DNA of 64,000 bases, taken from the NCBI RefSeq assembly GCF_000189775.2, contig NC_015555.1, positions 2,057,001 to 2,121,000 of the forward strand. Direction: 5' to 3'. How positions within the stretch are numbered: the stretch's first letter is position 1; the number at the start of each line of letters is the position of its first letter. The position numbers and the translations under genes were made by a program. The stretch comes from Thermoanaerobacterium xylanolyticum LX-11 (lineage in GTDB: Bacteria; Bacillota; Thermoanaerobacteria; Thermoanaerobacterales; Thermoanaerobacteraceae). Below the pieces are notes generated by a model that was given only the letters and a program-made list of their open reading frames with translations, ran no database searches and was not told where the DNA came from. Below are positions 18,755-27,434 of the stretch, in pieces.

Positions 18755-19369
18755 TCATATTTCTTTCACAAGGATATGGCCTAATATCTCTCCTGCCAAG
18801 TCCATCTTATCGGCGCAATTGCTTAAATGTCTGTATATCTCCCGCATTTTTAAAATGTATTTTATATCATCATTCTTTAAAAGCTCTGCTAAATACTTTC
18901 TGTAATATGACTCCATCTCATTTTCAAGTTTTTTAGCTTTTAGGGCGTAATCCATTGCTGATTTTTTATCTTTATCGAGATTATAAACACTTTTATCTAT
19001 AAGCTCTGTACCTCTCAATATGACATCCACCATTTCCCTAAGCTCCACTGTCGGACTAAGCTCATATATCTCCATTTCTTTTACCGTCGTCTCGCAGTAA
19101 TCAAGTATGTTGTCAATGGCACTTGATAGCTCGTATATATCCTCTCTTTCAATAGGTGTTATAAATGTGCTATCAAGTTCATCGATTAACTCTTTTCTTT
19201 TCTTATCAGCCTCTTTCTCTATGATTATAACTTTCTCACCGTCGTCATATTTACCAGTAGTCATATATAGAGCCAATGCCTGAACACCTTTTAAAGCCAA
19301 ATCAGAATGTTCCTGCAACAATTTGTAAAAATCGACGCCCTTTGAAAATAGCCAATTAAACAATCCCAA
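18755..19369 (-). CDS. DUF47 (PhoU-like) phosphate transport accessory protein, 204 aa
   Basis: All-helical protein of the TIGR00153/DUF47 family, distantly PhoU-like: the E-x-x-x-D metal-binding motifs appear in IIEKEADKKRKEL, YELSSAIDNILDYCE and LSNCADKMDLAGEIL. Such proteins are encoded next to Pit carriers and probably regulate them. It starts 14 bp after the Pit gene, so the two are translated from one mRNA. Confidence 0.85.
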   Translation of the reverse strand: MGLFNWLFSKGVDFYKLLQEHSDLALKGVQALALYMTTGKYDDGEKVIIIEKEADKKRKELIDELDSTFITPIEREDIYELSSAIDNILDYCETTVKEMEIYELSPTVELREMVDVILRGTELIDKSVYNLDKDKKSAMDYALKAKKLENEMESYYRKYLAELLKNDDIKYILKMREIYRHLSNCADKMDLAGEILGHILVKEI

Positions 19370-19383
19370 TTTGTATCACACCT

Positions 19384-20382
19384 TCATATAGTTTTAGAAA
19401 TCAAAAATAAGATTGAAGATATCGCAAAAGATGCTGGTATTGTGATAATCCAAGATGCAAACATACTTCTTGCAAACTGCCACCTTACAGCGGTGGGCCT
19501 TTCTTTTGCTCCTACACCAAGTACAGAAGAATTGATTATCTGCGTTCCACTTGTAGGCAGTCCAAAAACTGCAGCAGTTATAACTATGAATAGAGACGAT
19601 ATCTGCGCATTAAAAGAATGAAATGGCTTAACCCTGTATATCCTTGTTCCAACGCTTTTAATCATTCTAAGTCCTCCAAAAAGAAGTCCAAAGGATATCA
19701 TAAAAGCCGACAAAACCTTAATCATATTATGAAATTCACTGCTTCTTGAGAGACTACTTCCTATCGTCAAAATATATATAAGTCCCATTCCTTTTTGAGC
19801 GTCGTTAGCGCCTTGGCCAGCATTTAAGATAAAGAGAGTCAAATATTGAAGCTTTTTTAAAACAGTATTGACCTTTACTCCAGCACTTCTCAAAATACGG
19901 CTTGTGAAATACATCACTAAATATCCTATCAAAAATCCAAAAACAGGAGATAAAAAAAGTGGAATTATGACTTTTAGTAATATTCCGTAGATGTTAATAG
20001 AATAAATTCCATATTTAATTATGAAAGGCCCTATCATGCCTCCAACTAATGCGTGTGAAGAACTGGAAGGCATGCCTATATACCACGTGATGAGATTCCA
20101 AACAACAGCACCAAGTAAGCCTGTAAATATCATGATATACAGATCATTACCAGCAATTGTGAGGTATTTAAGATTAAGCACATCTTTACTGATGGTTGAT
20201 GCAACTGTAGTGCTTAATGTTGCTGTGCCAATAAATTGAGCTAATGACGCTGTTATAAAGGCACTTCTTATACCGATAGATCTTGACGAAATAATCGTAG
20301 CTATAAGATTTCCTTCGTCATGAAATCCTGTGATAAAGATGTATAATAAAATAAAAGCTATTAAAGCATAGTGCAAATTCAT
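19384..20382 (-). CDS. pit: Low-affinity inorganic phosphate transporter, PiT family, 332 aa
   Basis: Ten or so membrane segments with the duplicated PiT signatures: FITGFHDEGNLIATIISSR near the start (the family's GxNDxAN region appears here as GFHDEGN) and LNAGQGANDAQKGMG in the middle, plus WYIGMPSSSSHALVGG and FGLPTSGTQIINSSVLGVG. Transports phosphate with H+ or Na+. The first signature is variant (HDEGN rather than NDxAN), as often seen in Clostridia. ATG with GAGGTG upstream. No Pho box was found in front, unlike the 5'-nucleotidase gene. Confidence 0.88.
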   Translation of the reverse strand: MNLHYALIAFILLYIFITGFHDEGNLIATIISSRSIGIRSAFITASLAQFIGTATLSTTVASTISKDVLNLKYLTIAGNDLYIMIFTGLLGAVVWNLITWYIGMPSSSSHALVGGMIGPFIIKYGIYSINIYGILLKVIIPLFLSPVFGFLIGYLVMYFTSRILRSAGVKVNTVLKKLQYLTLFILNAGQGANDAQKGMGLIYILTIGSSLSRSSEFHNMIKVLSAFMISFGLLFGGLRMIKSVGTRIYRVKPFHSFNAQISSLFIVITAAVFGLPTSGTQIINSSVLGVGAKERPTAVRWQFARSMFASWIITIPASFAISSILFLISKTI

Positions 20383-20407
20383 TTTGACACCTCAATATAT
20401 TTCTTGT

Positions 20408-20451
20408 GGTACATTATATTATGTGCAAATGAATCAAAACGTTAATGTACC
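20408..20451. repeat. Spaced inverted repeat upstream of pit
   Basis: GGTACATTA (20408-20416) and TAATGTACC (20443-20451) are perfect reverse complements 26 bases apart, 26-69 bp upstream of the pit start. It could be a binding site for a regulator or the promoter-distal part of a leader hairpin. Confidence 0.4.
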
Positions 20452-20464
20452 GCAATCATAAATA

Positions 20465-21331
20465 TTATTCCATAGACGCTCTTATACTAAACACTGCTTT
20501 TAGCTCATCGCCAGGCTTTAAATTTTTAATATCTTCCTTTGTGTTCATGGAGTTAGGCTTAGCCATCCAAGGCTCAACACATATAAATTCTTTATCATGT
20601 AATGCCCATACAACTACGTATTTAAAAACTTCATCGTATTTAAGAATAACTTTCATACTTCTTTTTTTATCTAATATAGAGCACTCATTTGATTTAGGCT
20701 CAAAAATAAGATTTACCTCAGTCTTTTTAAAGTCAATCTCTCCATCGAAAATAAGCTGCTTTTTATCTATTGCATCGTAGCATGCATCTGAATCAACTGA
20801 TATTGAAGCATTGTCCTTATTTTCAATGTAAAAATACGGATGAAATCCAGAGTAAAATATCATATTTTTCTCTGACTTATTTACATATTGTTGCTCTATT
20901 GTCAGCATTCCGTTCTTGAGAATATATGTAAAAATAAGTTCAAAATCAAAAGGGTATATTTCCCTTGTCTCGCTGCTGCTTGTAAACTTCAATGTTATCG
21001 ACGCAGAATCATCAGCACTTGTTTTAACTACATCCCACTTATAAAGCCTTGCAATACCATGCTGTTTCATGTTGTACTCTCTGCCATCTATCGTATATTT
21101 CTCATCTTTTAGATATCCACAGATTGGAAAAAGTATCGGTATTCCTCCTCGTATATTCTTTTCGGTATTGTACAGTGTTTCTTTATCAAGATACAATATA
21201 TCTTGTCCAGCCCATACATATCTTGTTATTATACCACCACGTTCCGGCACAACTTCAAAAAACGAATTGCTTTTTAAATCATAAAGTCTGTACGTCTCAA
21301 ATTTATCCATATACTTTTCCACTTTATACAT
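20465..21331 (-). CDS. Aldose 1-epimerase-like (galactose mutarotase fold) protein, 288 aa
   Basis: Beta-sandwich protein of the aldose-1-epimerase superfamily: VVPERGGIITRYVW, GIPILFPICGYL, KQHGIARLYKWDV and FHPYFYIEN with the His residues expected in the active site, then CVEPWMAKPNSMN near the end. This YeaD/LacX-like pattern covers proteins acting on sugars or hexose-6-phosphates; the substrate is unproven. The ATG with GAGGTG six bases upstream is used; a GTG three codons earlier is part of that ribosome site. It stands alone. Confidence 0.8.
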   Translation of the reverse strand: MYKVEKYMDKFETYRLYDLKSNSFFEVVPERGGIITRYVWAGQDILYLDKETLYNTEKNIRGGIPILFPICGYLKDEKYTIDGREYNMKQHGIARLYKWDVVKTSADDSASITLKFTSSSETREIYPFDFELIFTYILKNGMLTIEQQYVNKSEKNMIFYSGFHPYFYIENKDNASISVDSDACYDAIDKKQLIFDGEIDFKKTEVNLIFEPKSNECSILDKKRSMKVILKYDEVFKYVVVWALHDKEFICVEPWMAKPNSMNTKEDIKNLKPGDELKAVFSIRASME

Positions 21332-21471
21332 TTTCAGCACCTCTTTTACTATTTTATCTAAAACATATTATACTATAATCGCCCTAAACTTTTCTAATTT
21401 TTTCAATACATATATTAAATATAAAAGTTAAAAATAATTTTGAAAAAATACTTTTTAGGAGTGTGATAGAA

Positions 21472-21741
21472 ATGGCTGAGGAAAAAGAGCGTTACAAAAA
21501 TCCTCCCAAGCCTGATGATCGTTCTGATAACGTAGGAAAATTACAGGATATGATTCACGATACGATAGAAAATTATAGAGAAGCTGAAGATTACTTGAAA
21601 TTGCACGCTGAAGAACTTTCTCCAGAAGAAATCGCAAGAATCAAAGAGAAAAACCGCCATAGACTTGAAAGCATCCATGGCATGAGAGATGAAATCGTAG
21701 ATGAAGTTGAAGCCGGAAACGGCGTAGACAAAAAAGATTAA
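21472..21741 (+). CDS. tlp: Small acid-soluble spore protein Tlp, 89 aa
   Basis: Highly charged, helical and Cys-free. The KPDDRSDNVGKLQDMI opening and the IKEKNRHRLESIHGMRDEI segment match Tlp, a spore-core protein of Bacillus and Clostridia made late in sporulation. Start: ATG at 21472, ten bases after AGGAG; a GTG three codons earlier overlaps the ribosome site. The N-terminus is a little longer than in many homologues (AEEKERYKNPP before KPDD). Its presence says the organism can form endospores. Terminator follows directly. Confidence 0.88.
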   Translation: MAEEKERYKNPPKPDDRSDNVGKLQDMIHDTIENYREAEDYLKLHAEELSPEEIARIKEKNRHRLESIHGMRDEIVDEVEAGNGVDKKD

Positions 21742-21769
21742 AAATAGGCAGTTCCTCACTGCCTATTTT
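21741..21769. terminator. Terminator between tlp and leuS
   Basis: AAAATAGGCAGT and ACTGCCTATTTT form a 12-bp perfect stem around tcctc. It overlaps the end of leuS and can serve both convergent genes. Confidence 0.85.
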
Positions 21770-24207
21770 ACAACTATATTCACAAGCCTACCCTTTACAA
21801 CCACAACTTTAACTATTTCTTTGCCGTCTATGTATTGTTTTATACTTTCTGCTGAAATCGCAGCATCTTGAATTTCCTTCTCACTTGCATCTGGAGAAAC
21901 TTCAAGGCGTCCTCTTACCTTACCGTTGACTTGTATTGCTATCTCAACAACATCTTTGACTAAAGCTTTTTCATCGTACTCTGGCCATTTTTGATTAAAA
22001 ACAGAATAGCTGTATCCCAATCTCTCCCACATTTCTTCTGCAAAGTGCGGTGCAAAAGGCGCCAAAAGCCTTACAAGATCTGCAATAGTTTCCTCGTACA
22101 ATTTTGTGTTTTTGATTTCTATTTCAGCGTCATATTTATAAAGGGCATTTACAAGCTCCATTATCCTTGCTATAGCAGTATTAAACTGGAACTTTTCAGC
22201 ATCTTCTGTAACGCTCTTTATGGCATAATTTCTTACATAGTTAAGTTCTTTCTCATCTTTTGAAATCTCATCTTTGCCAGCTTTACCCTTTTCCTCTATG
22301 AATTTATCTACAAGCCTTTCAATTCTCTGTATGAAGCGGGACATAGCCTTTATACCATCATCATTCCACGGACCGCCTTCTGTAAAGGCAAATCCAAACA
22401 TCAAGTACATCCTAAATACATCTGAGCCATATTCATTGATGTACTCATCCGGTGATATTGTATTGCCCCTTGATTTGCTCATCTTGTTTCCATCAGGTCC
22501 CAATATTATTCCTTGATGTATGAGAGATTTAAAAGGCTCATCAAAATCAAGATACCCTAAGTCCCTCAATGCCTTAGTGACAAATCTGGCATACAAAAGG
22601 TGCATACATGCGTGTTCAGCACCGCCTATATATTTGTCAACCGGAAGCATCTTGTCAATTAGCTCTTTGTTGAAAGGCTCTTTGTCATTTTTGTTGTCAG
22701 GATACCTTAAGAAGTACCACGATGAATCCACAAATGTGTCAAGTGTATCAGGATCTCTCAATGCTTTACCACCGCATTTAGGGCAAGTGGTATTCATAAA
22801 TTCCTCAGATTTCTTAAGCGGCGACTCTCCATCTGGAGAAAACTCCACATTGTAAGGCAATAATACTGGCAAATCTTCTTCAGGCACAGGAACTAATCCG
22901 CACTTGTCGCAGTGTATTATTGGTATAGGAGCACCCCAATACCTTTGCCTTGATACAAGCCAATCTCTAAGCCTGTAGTTTACCTTAAGCGCTCCTTTGC
23001 CTTCTTTCTCAAGCATCTTCACTATCTCTATCCTTGCATCTTCAGATTTGCTTCCTGTGAAATCACCGCTATCAACAAGAATACCGTATTCAACAAATGG
23101 CAGTGAGTCATCTACTCCATCTTTCCCCTTGATAACTCTCTTTATTGGCAAGTCGTACTTCTTAGCAAATGAATAATCTCTCTCGTCATGGGCAGGTACT
23201 GCCATTACACAGCCTGTCCCGTATGTTGCAAGAACGTAATCAGATATCCATATAGGCACTCTCTCACTTGTAATAGGATGAATAGCGTACGCTCCTGTAA
23301 ATACGCCTGTCTTCTCTTTTTCCGTTGAAAGCCTCTCTATCTCGCTTTGCTTTCTGGCGTATTCTTTATAATCTTCTACATTTCTTCTATGCTCATCTGT
23401 CGTTATGAGATCTACTATCTCATTTTCTGGAGCCAAGACTACGTATGTAACACCGTATAGCGTGTCAGCTCTTGTTGTAAAAACTTTAAACGATATGTCT
23501 TTGCCATCGACTTTAAACTCTATCTCGGCACCGTCTGATTTTCCTATCCAGTTTCTCTGCATCATTTTCGTTTTTTCAGGCCAGTCCAGCTCATCGAGCT
23601 TATTTAAAAGTTCTTCTGCATAATCGGTTATCTTTAAAAACCACTGAGTCAAATCTTTTTTAGTGACTTCAGAGCCACATCTTTCACAAGTACCTTCTAC
23701 AACTTGCTCATTTGCAAGGACTGTCTTGCAGCTTGGACACCAATTGACAGGAGCCTTTTTTCTATAAGCCAAACCTTTCTTGTACAGTTGTAAGAAAACC
23801 CATTGTGTCCACTTATAGTAGTCAGGCAAGCAGGTTATAACCTCATAATCCCAATCAAATGTGGCACCCATCTCTCTTAGCTGTCTTTCCATTGTCTTTA
23901 TGTTTTGAAGGGTAGAATCCTGTGGATGTATGCCTGTCTTTATGGCATAGTTTTCTGCCGGCAATCCAAACGCATCAAAACCCATTGGATGAAAAACTTC
24001 ATAGCCTTGCATCCTTTTCATCCTTGCCCATGAATCAGCAGGCCCATAATTATACCAATGTCCTGCATGTAACTTTGCACCTGATGGATACGAAAACATC
24101 TCAAGACAGTACAGCTTCTTATCAATGTTTTCCGGATTAAACTTGTATAGTTTTGTATCTTCCCACTTCTTTTGCCATTTTTTATCAATATCCCTTGAAT
24201 AAGCCAT
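21763..24207 (-). CDS. leuS: Leucyl-tRNA synthetase, 814 aa
   Basis: Class I synthetase charging tRNA-Leu. Visible: the HIGH-type motif as [10 protein letters not shown] (about residue 45), two CxxC pairs in the zinc/insert regions ([10 protein letters not shown]...CERCGSE and CDKCGLVP), the CP1 editing domain with [18 protein letters not shown], the KMSKS loop as [10 protein letters not shown], and a C-terminal anticodon and tail region. Length is normal for bacteria. ATG with AGGAG before it. Preceded by a complete T-box whose specifier is a Leu codon, so expression rises when tRNA-Leu is uncharged. Confidence 0.97.
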   Translation of the reverse strand: MAYSRDIDKKWQKKWEDTKLYKFNPENIDKKLYCLEMFSYPSGAKLHAGHWYNYGPADSWARMKRMQGYEVFHPMGFDAFGLPAENYAIKTGIHPQDSTLQNIKTMERQLREMGATFDWDYEVITCLPDYYKWTQWVFLQLYKKGLAYRKKAPVNWCPSCKTVLANEQVVEGTCERCGSEVTKKDLTQWFLKITDYAEELLNKLDELDWPEKTKMMQRNWIGKSDGAEIEFKVDGKDISFKVFTTRADTLYGVTYVVLAPENEIVDLITTDEHRRNVEDYKEYARKQSEIERLSTEKEKTGVFTGAYAIHPITSERVPIWISDYVLATYGTGCVMAVPAHDERDYSFAKKYDLPIKRVIKGKDGVDDSLPFVEYGILVDSGDFTGSKSEDARIEIVKMLEKEGKGALKVNYRLRDWLVSRQRYWGAPIPIIHCDKCGLVPVPEEDLPVLLPYNVEFSPDGESPLKKSEEFMNTTCPKCGGKALRDPDTLDTFVDSSWYFLRYPDNKNDKEPFNKELIDKMLPVDKYIGGAEHACMHLLYARFVTKALRDLGYLDFDEPFKSLIHQGIILGPDGNKMSKSRGNTISPDEYINEYGSDVFRMYLMFGFAFTEGGPWNDDGIKAMSRFIQRIERLVDKFIEEKGKAGKDEISKDEKELNYVRNYAIKSVTEDAEKFQFNTAIARIMELVNALYKYDAEIEIKNTKLYEETIADLVRLLAPFAPHFAEEMWERLGYSYSVFNQKWPEYDEKALVKDVVEIAIQVNGKVRGRLEVSPDASEKEIQDAAISAESIKQYIDGKEIVKVVVVKGRLVNIVVK

Positions 24208-24236
24208 CTTCTCACTCCTATTAATATTTTTTGCAT

Positions 24237-24432
24237 AAAAAAGGCTTCACATCACAAAGAGACGAAAGCTACGCTTCCGTGGTACCACTCTTTTTGACGC
24301 AAGCCCACTTATTTCATATAACGGTACAGCCGTGCATACTTTTAATATGCATGCTCAATGGCGAGTTCAGCTAACACAATGCCCTTTCCCACCGTCATAA
24401 GGCTCTCTGAAAAAGTCTTAGCCTACTACTCC
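24237..24432 (-). promoter_or_regulatory. T-box riboswitch, leucine specifier CUC
   Basis: Minus-strand leader of leuS. The T-box core (AGAGUGGUACCACGG, 24291-24277) sits in an antiterminator: AAAGAG/CUCUUU, a UGGUACCA bulge, then CGGAAGC/GCUUUCG around gua. The competing terminator pairs GCUUUCGUC with GAUG(U)GAAGC and ends in CUUUUUU. Stem I shows AGUA, AGAGA and GGUGGGAAAGG elements, and the specifier loop reads GAA-CUC-GCC with CUC at 24365-24363. Confidence 0.93.
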
Positions 24433-24503
24433 ACATCATTGCATTAACAATATATATTTATCAATATTTTATTACAAATGCTCTTAAAATGCAATATGAT
24501 AAA

Positions 24504-25208
24504 TCACCATTGGCGGCCTGGATCACCTGCCATAGAATTAGCTGTTGCCGCAGGATACAGCACATTTACATGGTCAACAAGATTTGTCGTATATGATATG
24601 ACAAATTCAAGCTTGTAATCAGAATTCATCGTATAGCCTAAAACAGTTTGGCTTGGAGTGCCGCTTATAGAGGCTTTATATGGGGCTTTTCCCAATACAT
24701 TTTCAATATCACTTCTTGAAATAGCTTGTAATCTTGGATCAAATGACCTTGTCTCAAAAACCTGCATTCCTTTATTAAATCCAAATACAAGATACTTCTT
24801 TGTAAAAGTCGTATAAGTTCCCTTTGCAGATGAAATATACTCTTGCTTGTCAGAGTTTCCATACACCTTTTCTATATCATCTATAGTAGTTTTACCTGTT
24901 ACAAAATCGCAGTTTATTACTTTACCTTGTTTAGCAAGGCTTACTATCTGATTTATCAAATCAACGTTGCGATTGTCTACAACAGGATTGTGATCTTGTT
25001 TATCACTATTGCCATTATTACTATCATTGCTACTCTTATTTTCATCTTTTGCATTATTATCAGAAGTTGAATTATCATTTGTTGCAGTTTTTTGGCTTTG
25101 CGATTCTTGATTTCTTCTTTGTGCTATATTAGAATTATTGTAAAGCAGGTATCCGGCAAAAATCGATACAGCAACAACAAGTGCTATCAATAAGCCGTAT
25201 TTTTTCAT
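24504..25208 (-). CDS. DUF4309 (YjgB-like) membrane-anchored protein, 234 aa
   Basis: N-terminal membrane anchor or uncleaved signal (about 5-25), a low-complexity Asn/Ser/Asp/Lys linker (about 30-80), then a ~150-residue extracytoplasmic domain with IVSLAKQGKVINCDF and the Asp/Gly pattern of DUF4309, known from Bacillus YjgB. Function unknown. The ATG with GGAGG seven bases upstream is used instead of a TTG two codons earlier. Divergent from the ECF S-component gene; the 188-bp gap contains a perfect palindromic operator nearer to the other gene. Confidence 0.65.
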   Translation of the reverse strand: MKKYGLLIALVVAVSIFAGYLLYNNSNIAQRRNQESQSQKTATNDNSTSDNNAKDENKSSNDSNNGNSDKQDHNPVVDNRNVDLINQIVSLAKQGKVINCDFVTGKTTIDDIEKVYGNSDKQEYISSAKGTYTTFTKKYLVFGFNKGMQVFETRSFDPRLQAISRSDIENVLGKAPYKASISGTPSQTVLGYTMNSDYKLEFVISYTTNLVDHVNVLYPAATANSMAGDPGRQW

Positions 25209-25342
25209 AATCAATCCTCCAATTTTTTATTTATTCCCCCACACAAATGATAACCTTATGCAATGCCTTTCGTCAATGACTTTAAGGGAGATTTAATACA
25301 TAATTAATGTTTTTAATACTTTATTGATAATCGCTTAACAGC

Positions 25343-25373
25343 ATTAAACTATAGTGTTAAAATATAGTTTAAT
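25343..25373. promoter_or_regulatory. 11-bp perfect inverted repeat operator in the ECF S-component promoter
   Basis: ATTAAACTATA (25343-25353) and TATAGTTTAAT (25363-25373) flank a 9-base spacer, 23 bp before the start codon, so it must lie within the transcribed leader or over the start point. The spacing fits a dimeric repressor. I cannot match it to a named regulator box. Confidence 0.6.
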
Positions 25374-25396
25374 AGATTGATGTTGGAGGTGATATT

Positions 25397-25909
25397 ATGG
25401 TAAATGGCACATCACCCAAAAAATTTGACGCAAAATTTATAACAAGAACCGCTATTTTGCTGGCATTGACTATAATCGCACAATTTATCAAGATGCCACA
25501 GCTTGTAACAGGCTCAATCGTAAATGCGATGCTTATTGTATCGGCTTACTTTGTAGGTGTCTGGTCTGGCATCACAATAGGGCTTTTGACGCCAATCATC
25601 GCTTTTTTAGTAGGACTTATGGGATTTCCAATGCTTATACCATTTATAATGGTTGGCAATGCACTTTATGTGATGTTTTTCTCGGCTATTAAAAACAACA
25701 TCATAGGCATGATAACAGGTTCAGTTGTAAAGTTTTTATGGCTGGCAGCTTCTGTAAAGTACATTCTCGTAATGTTTGGCGTAAAAGTACCTCAAAAAAT
25801 TGCAGCAGCCTTTACATTTCCACAATTAGCTACCGCTATAATCGGTGGAATACTATCCATATTTTTAATATTCATCTTGACAGGCTATTTCAATAAATCA
25901 AAGGAGTAG
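25397..25909 (+). CDS. ECF transporter S-component, 170 aa
   Basis: Small membrane protein with five to six hydrophobic segments and the ECF S-component pattern: a polar N-terminus, TRTAILLALTIIAQF, then IVNAMLIVSAYFVGVWSGITIGLLTPIIAFLVG. S-components capture vitamins or related molecules and borrow a shared ATPase/T module, which is not in this window. Substrate unknown. ATG with GGAGGTGAT upstream. A perfect inverted repeat in front suggests repression by its cognate ligand sensor. Its stop codon lies in a hairpin shared with the convergent peptidase gene. Confidence 0.8.
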   Translation: MVNGTSPKKFDAKFITRTAILLALTIIAQFIKMPQLVTGSIVNAMLIVSAYFVGVWSGITIGLLTPIIAFLVGLMGFPMLIPFIMVGNALYVMFFSAIKNNIIGMITGSVVKFLWLAASVKYILVMFGVKVPQKIAAAFTFPQLATAIIGGILSIFLIFILTGYFNKSKE

Positions 25910-25924
25910 GTATATCCCTACTCC
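25903..25924. terminator. Hairpin shared by two convergent stop codons
   Basis: GGAGTAGG and CCTACTCC pair around a 6-base loop, spanning the last codons of the ECF gene and the end of the peptidase gene. There is no T-run, so termination by this hairpin would be weak. Confidence 0.45.
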
Positions 25925-27117
25925 TACTCAATTGCTTCAACGTTTTTTAAATCGGTCATCTTATTTGAAACCCTTAAGATATATTCTATCAAAAAGCTTT
26001 CTTCATATCTTAAAAGCTTTGAATCCACGTTTTCTATAGTATCTGTAAACCAATGATAATTTTTTATAGATCCGTCTTCATCCATGGATAAAAACGCTAT
26101 AGCATCGAATCCACTTGCTAAGACAGGCAGTGCATCTGTGGGCAAAAGCAGATTTTTTCTCCTCTGAACCGTATTTTTGGGGTACTCTTTTGCCATAAGA
26201 TCTGCAACGTCTAAAAGCATTTTGCCCGCTTTCCTGTATATGATCATTCCTTCTCCTTCAAGGTATGTCAGTTTGCCTGCTCCAAGGTTATCAAGTATTA
26301 CAAACTGCGCATCCCTGTCTAATAACCTCTTATACTTCTTCAAGAAATATTTCATTCCCCTTTCGCCAGTCTCTTCGCTGCCTGTAAAGAGGAAAACCAG
26401 TTGCACATCATCAGGAAACTTATCTTTATTATTTGCATAATGATCTGCAATCGCTAATGCCAAAGATACACCAGAACCATTGTCATTAGCACCATTTGTG
26501 TACTTTCCACCTAACTGACATATAAGCAAAAACACAACCATTGCAAATGTTATTAGTATGCCTAATCCCAATAAAACATTTGATACAAAAGAAATATCCA
26601 TTATTTTAAATGCGATACCCAGTGGTATCAAAGCAAATCCCACATAGCCAACGTTAAAAATCATTTTTAATCTTCCAACAATTTTAGGACTGAACATTAG
26701 ACTGCCTTTTTGTGTATCAATGTGGGCAGATATGATTACCTTCTTTTTGTCGTTTTTCTCAAATTTCGTGAATACGTTTTTGGATCTGTGTTTGGGCATT
26801 ATGCTGGTTTCAAAAGACCTGCCGCTTAGCTCTAAAACCAACAAAAATACTGCAACAATGGAAATTAAAAGCTCCACAATATTTAAAAATTTATCGTATA
26901 CAAACGATGCAGCACCCATGATGAAAAGAAGAATCCCAAACTGGAGAGGCAAAATGTAAAGATTGTCTCGTGTTGTTTTAAATTCCTGTACACCAACATC
27001 ATAGCCTAAACTTTTAAGCTTCTCTGCGATGTAATCTGCTGCCTTTCTTTCATTCTTTGTGGCTGAACCACGGTGTTCAAACCTTGAAAGCTCTTTTAAG
27101 TAATCCATACTTTTCAT
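25924..27117 (-). CDS. M28-family membrane metallopeptidase, 397 aa
   Basis: Zinc-dependent aminopeptidase-like protein. Metal ligands are visible in order: VIISAHIDTQKG, GANDNGSGVSLALA, FTGSEETGERG and FVILDNLG, the M28 arrangement. Unusually, hydrophobic hairpins are inserted before and within the catalytic domain (about residues 55-100 and 150-205), so it should be membrane-bound, with an N-terminal ~50 residues (FEHRGSATKNERKAADYIAEKL) that resemble the start of M28/M20 catalytic domains. Its substrate is unknown. It is downstream of the PBP1A gene but separated by ~317 bp and a terminator. Confidence 0.78.
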   Translation of the reverse strand: MKSMDYLKELSRFEHRGSATKNERKAADYIAEKLKSLGYDVGVQEFKTTRDNLYILPLQFGILLFIMGAASFVYDKFLNIVELLISIVAVFLLVLELSGRSFETSIMPKHRSKNVFTKFEKNDKKKVIISAHIDTQKGSLMFSPKIVGRLKMIFNVGYVGFALIPLGIAFKIMDISFVSNVLLGLGILITFAMVVFLLICQLGGKYTNGANDNGSGVSLALAIADHYANNKDKFPDDVQLVFLFTGSEETGERGMKYFLKKYKRLLDRDAQFVILDNLGAGKLTYLEGEGMIIYRKAGKMLLDVADLMAKEYPKNTVQRRKNLLLPTDALPVLASGFDAIAFLSMDEDGSIKNYHWFTDTIENVDSKLLRYEESFLIEYILRVSNKMTDLKNVEAIE

Positions 27118-27240
27118 AATATTCGCCCCCTAACTATATATTTCTACAGACATCTCAATATTCCTTCAATAATTTTTTCCTATGAGTTGATACATTATTC
27201 ACAATAGGGAAATTACTTTAGCCTCCAAAGCGAGCGAAAT

Positions 27241-27263
27241 AAAAAACACCTACTATACAGGTG
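27241..27263 (-). terminator. Terminator between PBP1A and the M28 peptidase
   Basis: CACCT and AGGTG form a short stem around actatac, with a run of six to seven Ts on the minus strand. It lies in the 317-base gap 27118-27434, which otherwise holds the inverted repeat at 27285-27347. Confidence 0.6.
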
Positions 27264-27284
27264 CGAGACAGAAGTTGTACAAAA

Positions 27285-27387
27285 AAATCACCTTTCCGTT
27301 ATTATAGAGTTGTTCAAGCTACTATATAACAAAAGGAAAGGTGATTTAATGGCTAATAAACGAGATGAAACGGCATGCACAAAATAG
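27285..27387 (+). repeat. 13-bp inverted repeat and 12-codon reading frame, possible insertion-element relic
   Basis: AAATCACCTTTCC (27285-27297) and GGAAAGGTGATTT (27335-27347) are perfect reverse complements 37 bases apart. Two bases later a well-placed ATG (27349) follows GGAAAGGTG and reads MANKRDETACTK before TAG. This looks like the 5' edge of a transposase or other gene cut off after 12 codons. On the minus strand the same repeat ends in seven Ts and could terminate PBP1A transcription. I cannot name an element. Confidence 0.35.
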
Positions 27388-27434
27388 ATGTGCGAATACC
27401 ACATTTTTTTACTACTAAGTACAGTGGTTATGAT

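Noticed and set aside
20383-20464. A Pho box before pit
   Set aside because: No hexamers at 11-bp spacing are present; only an unrelated spaced inverted repeat is seen.
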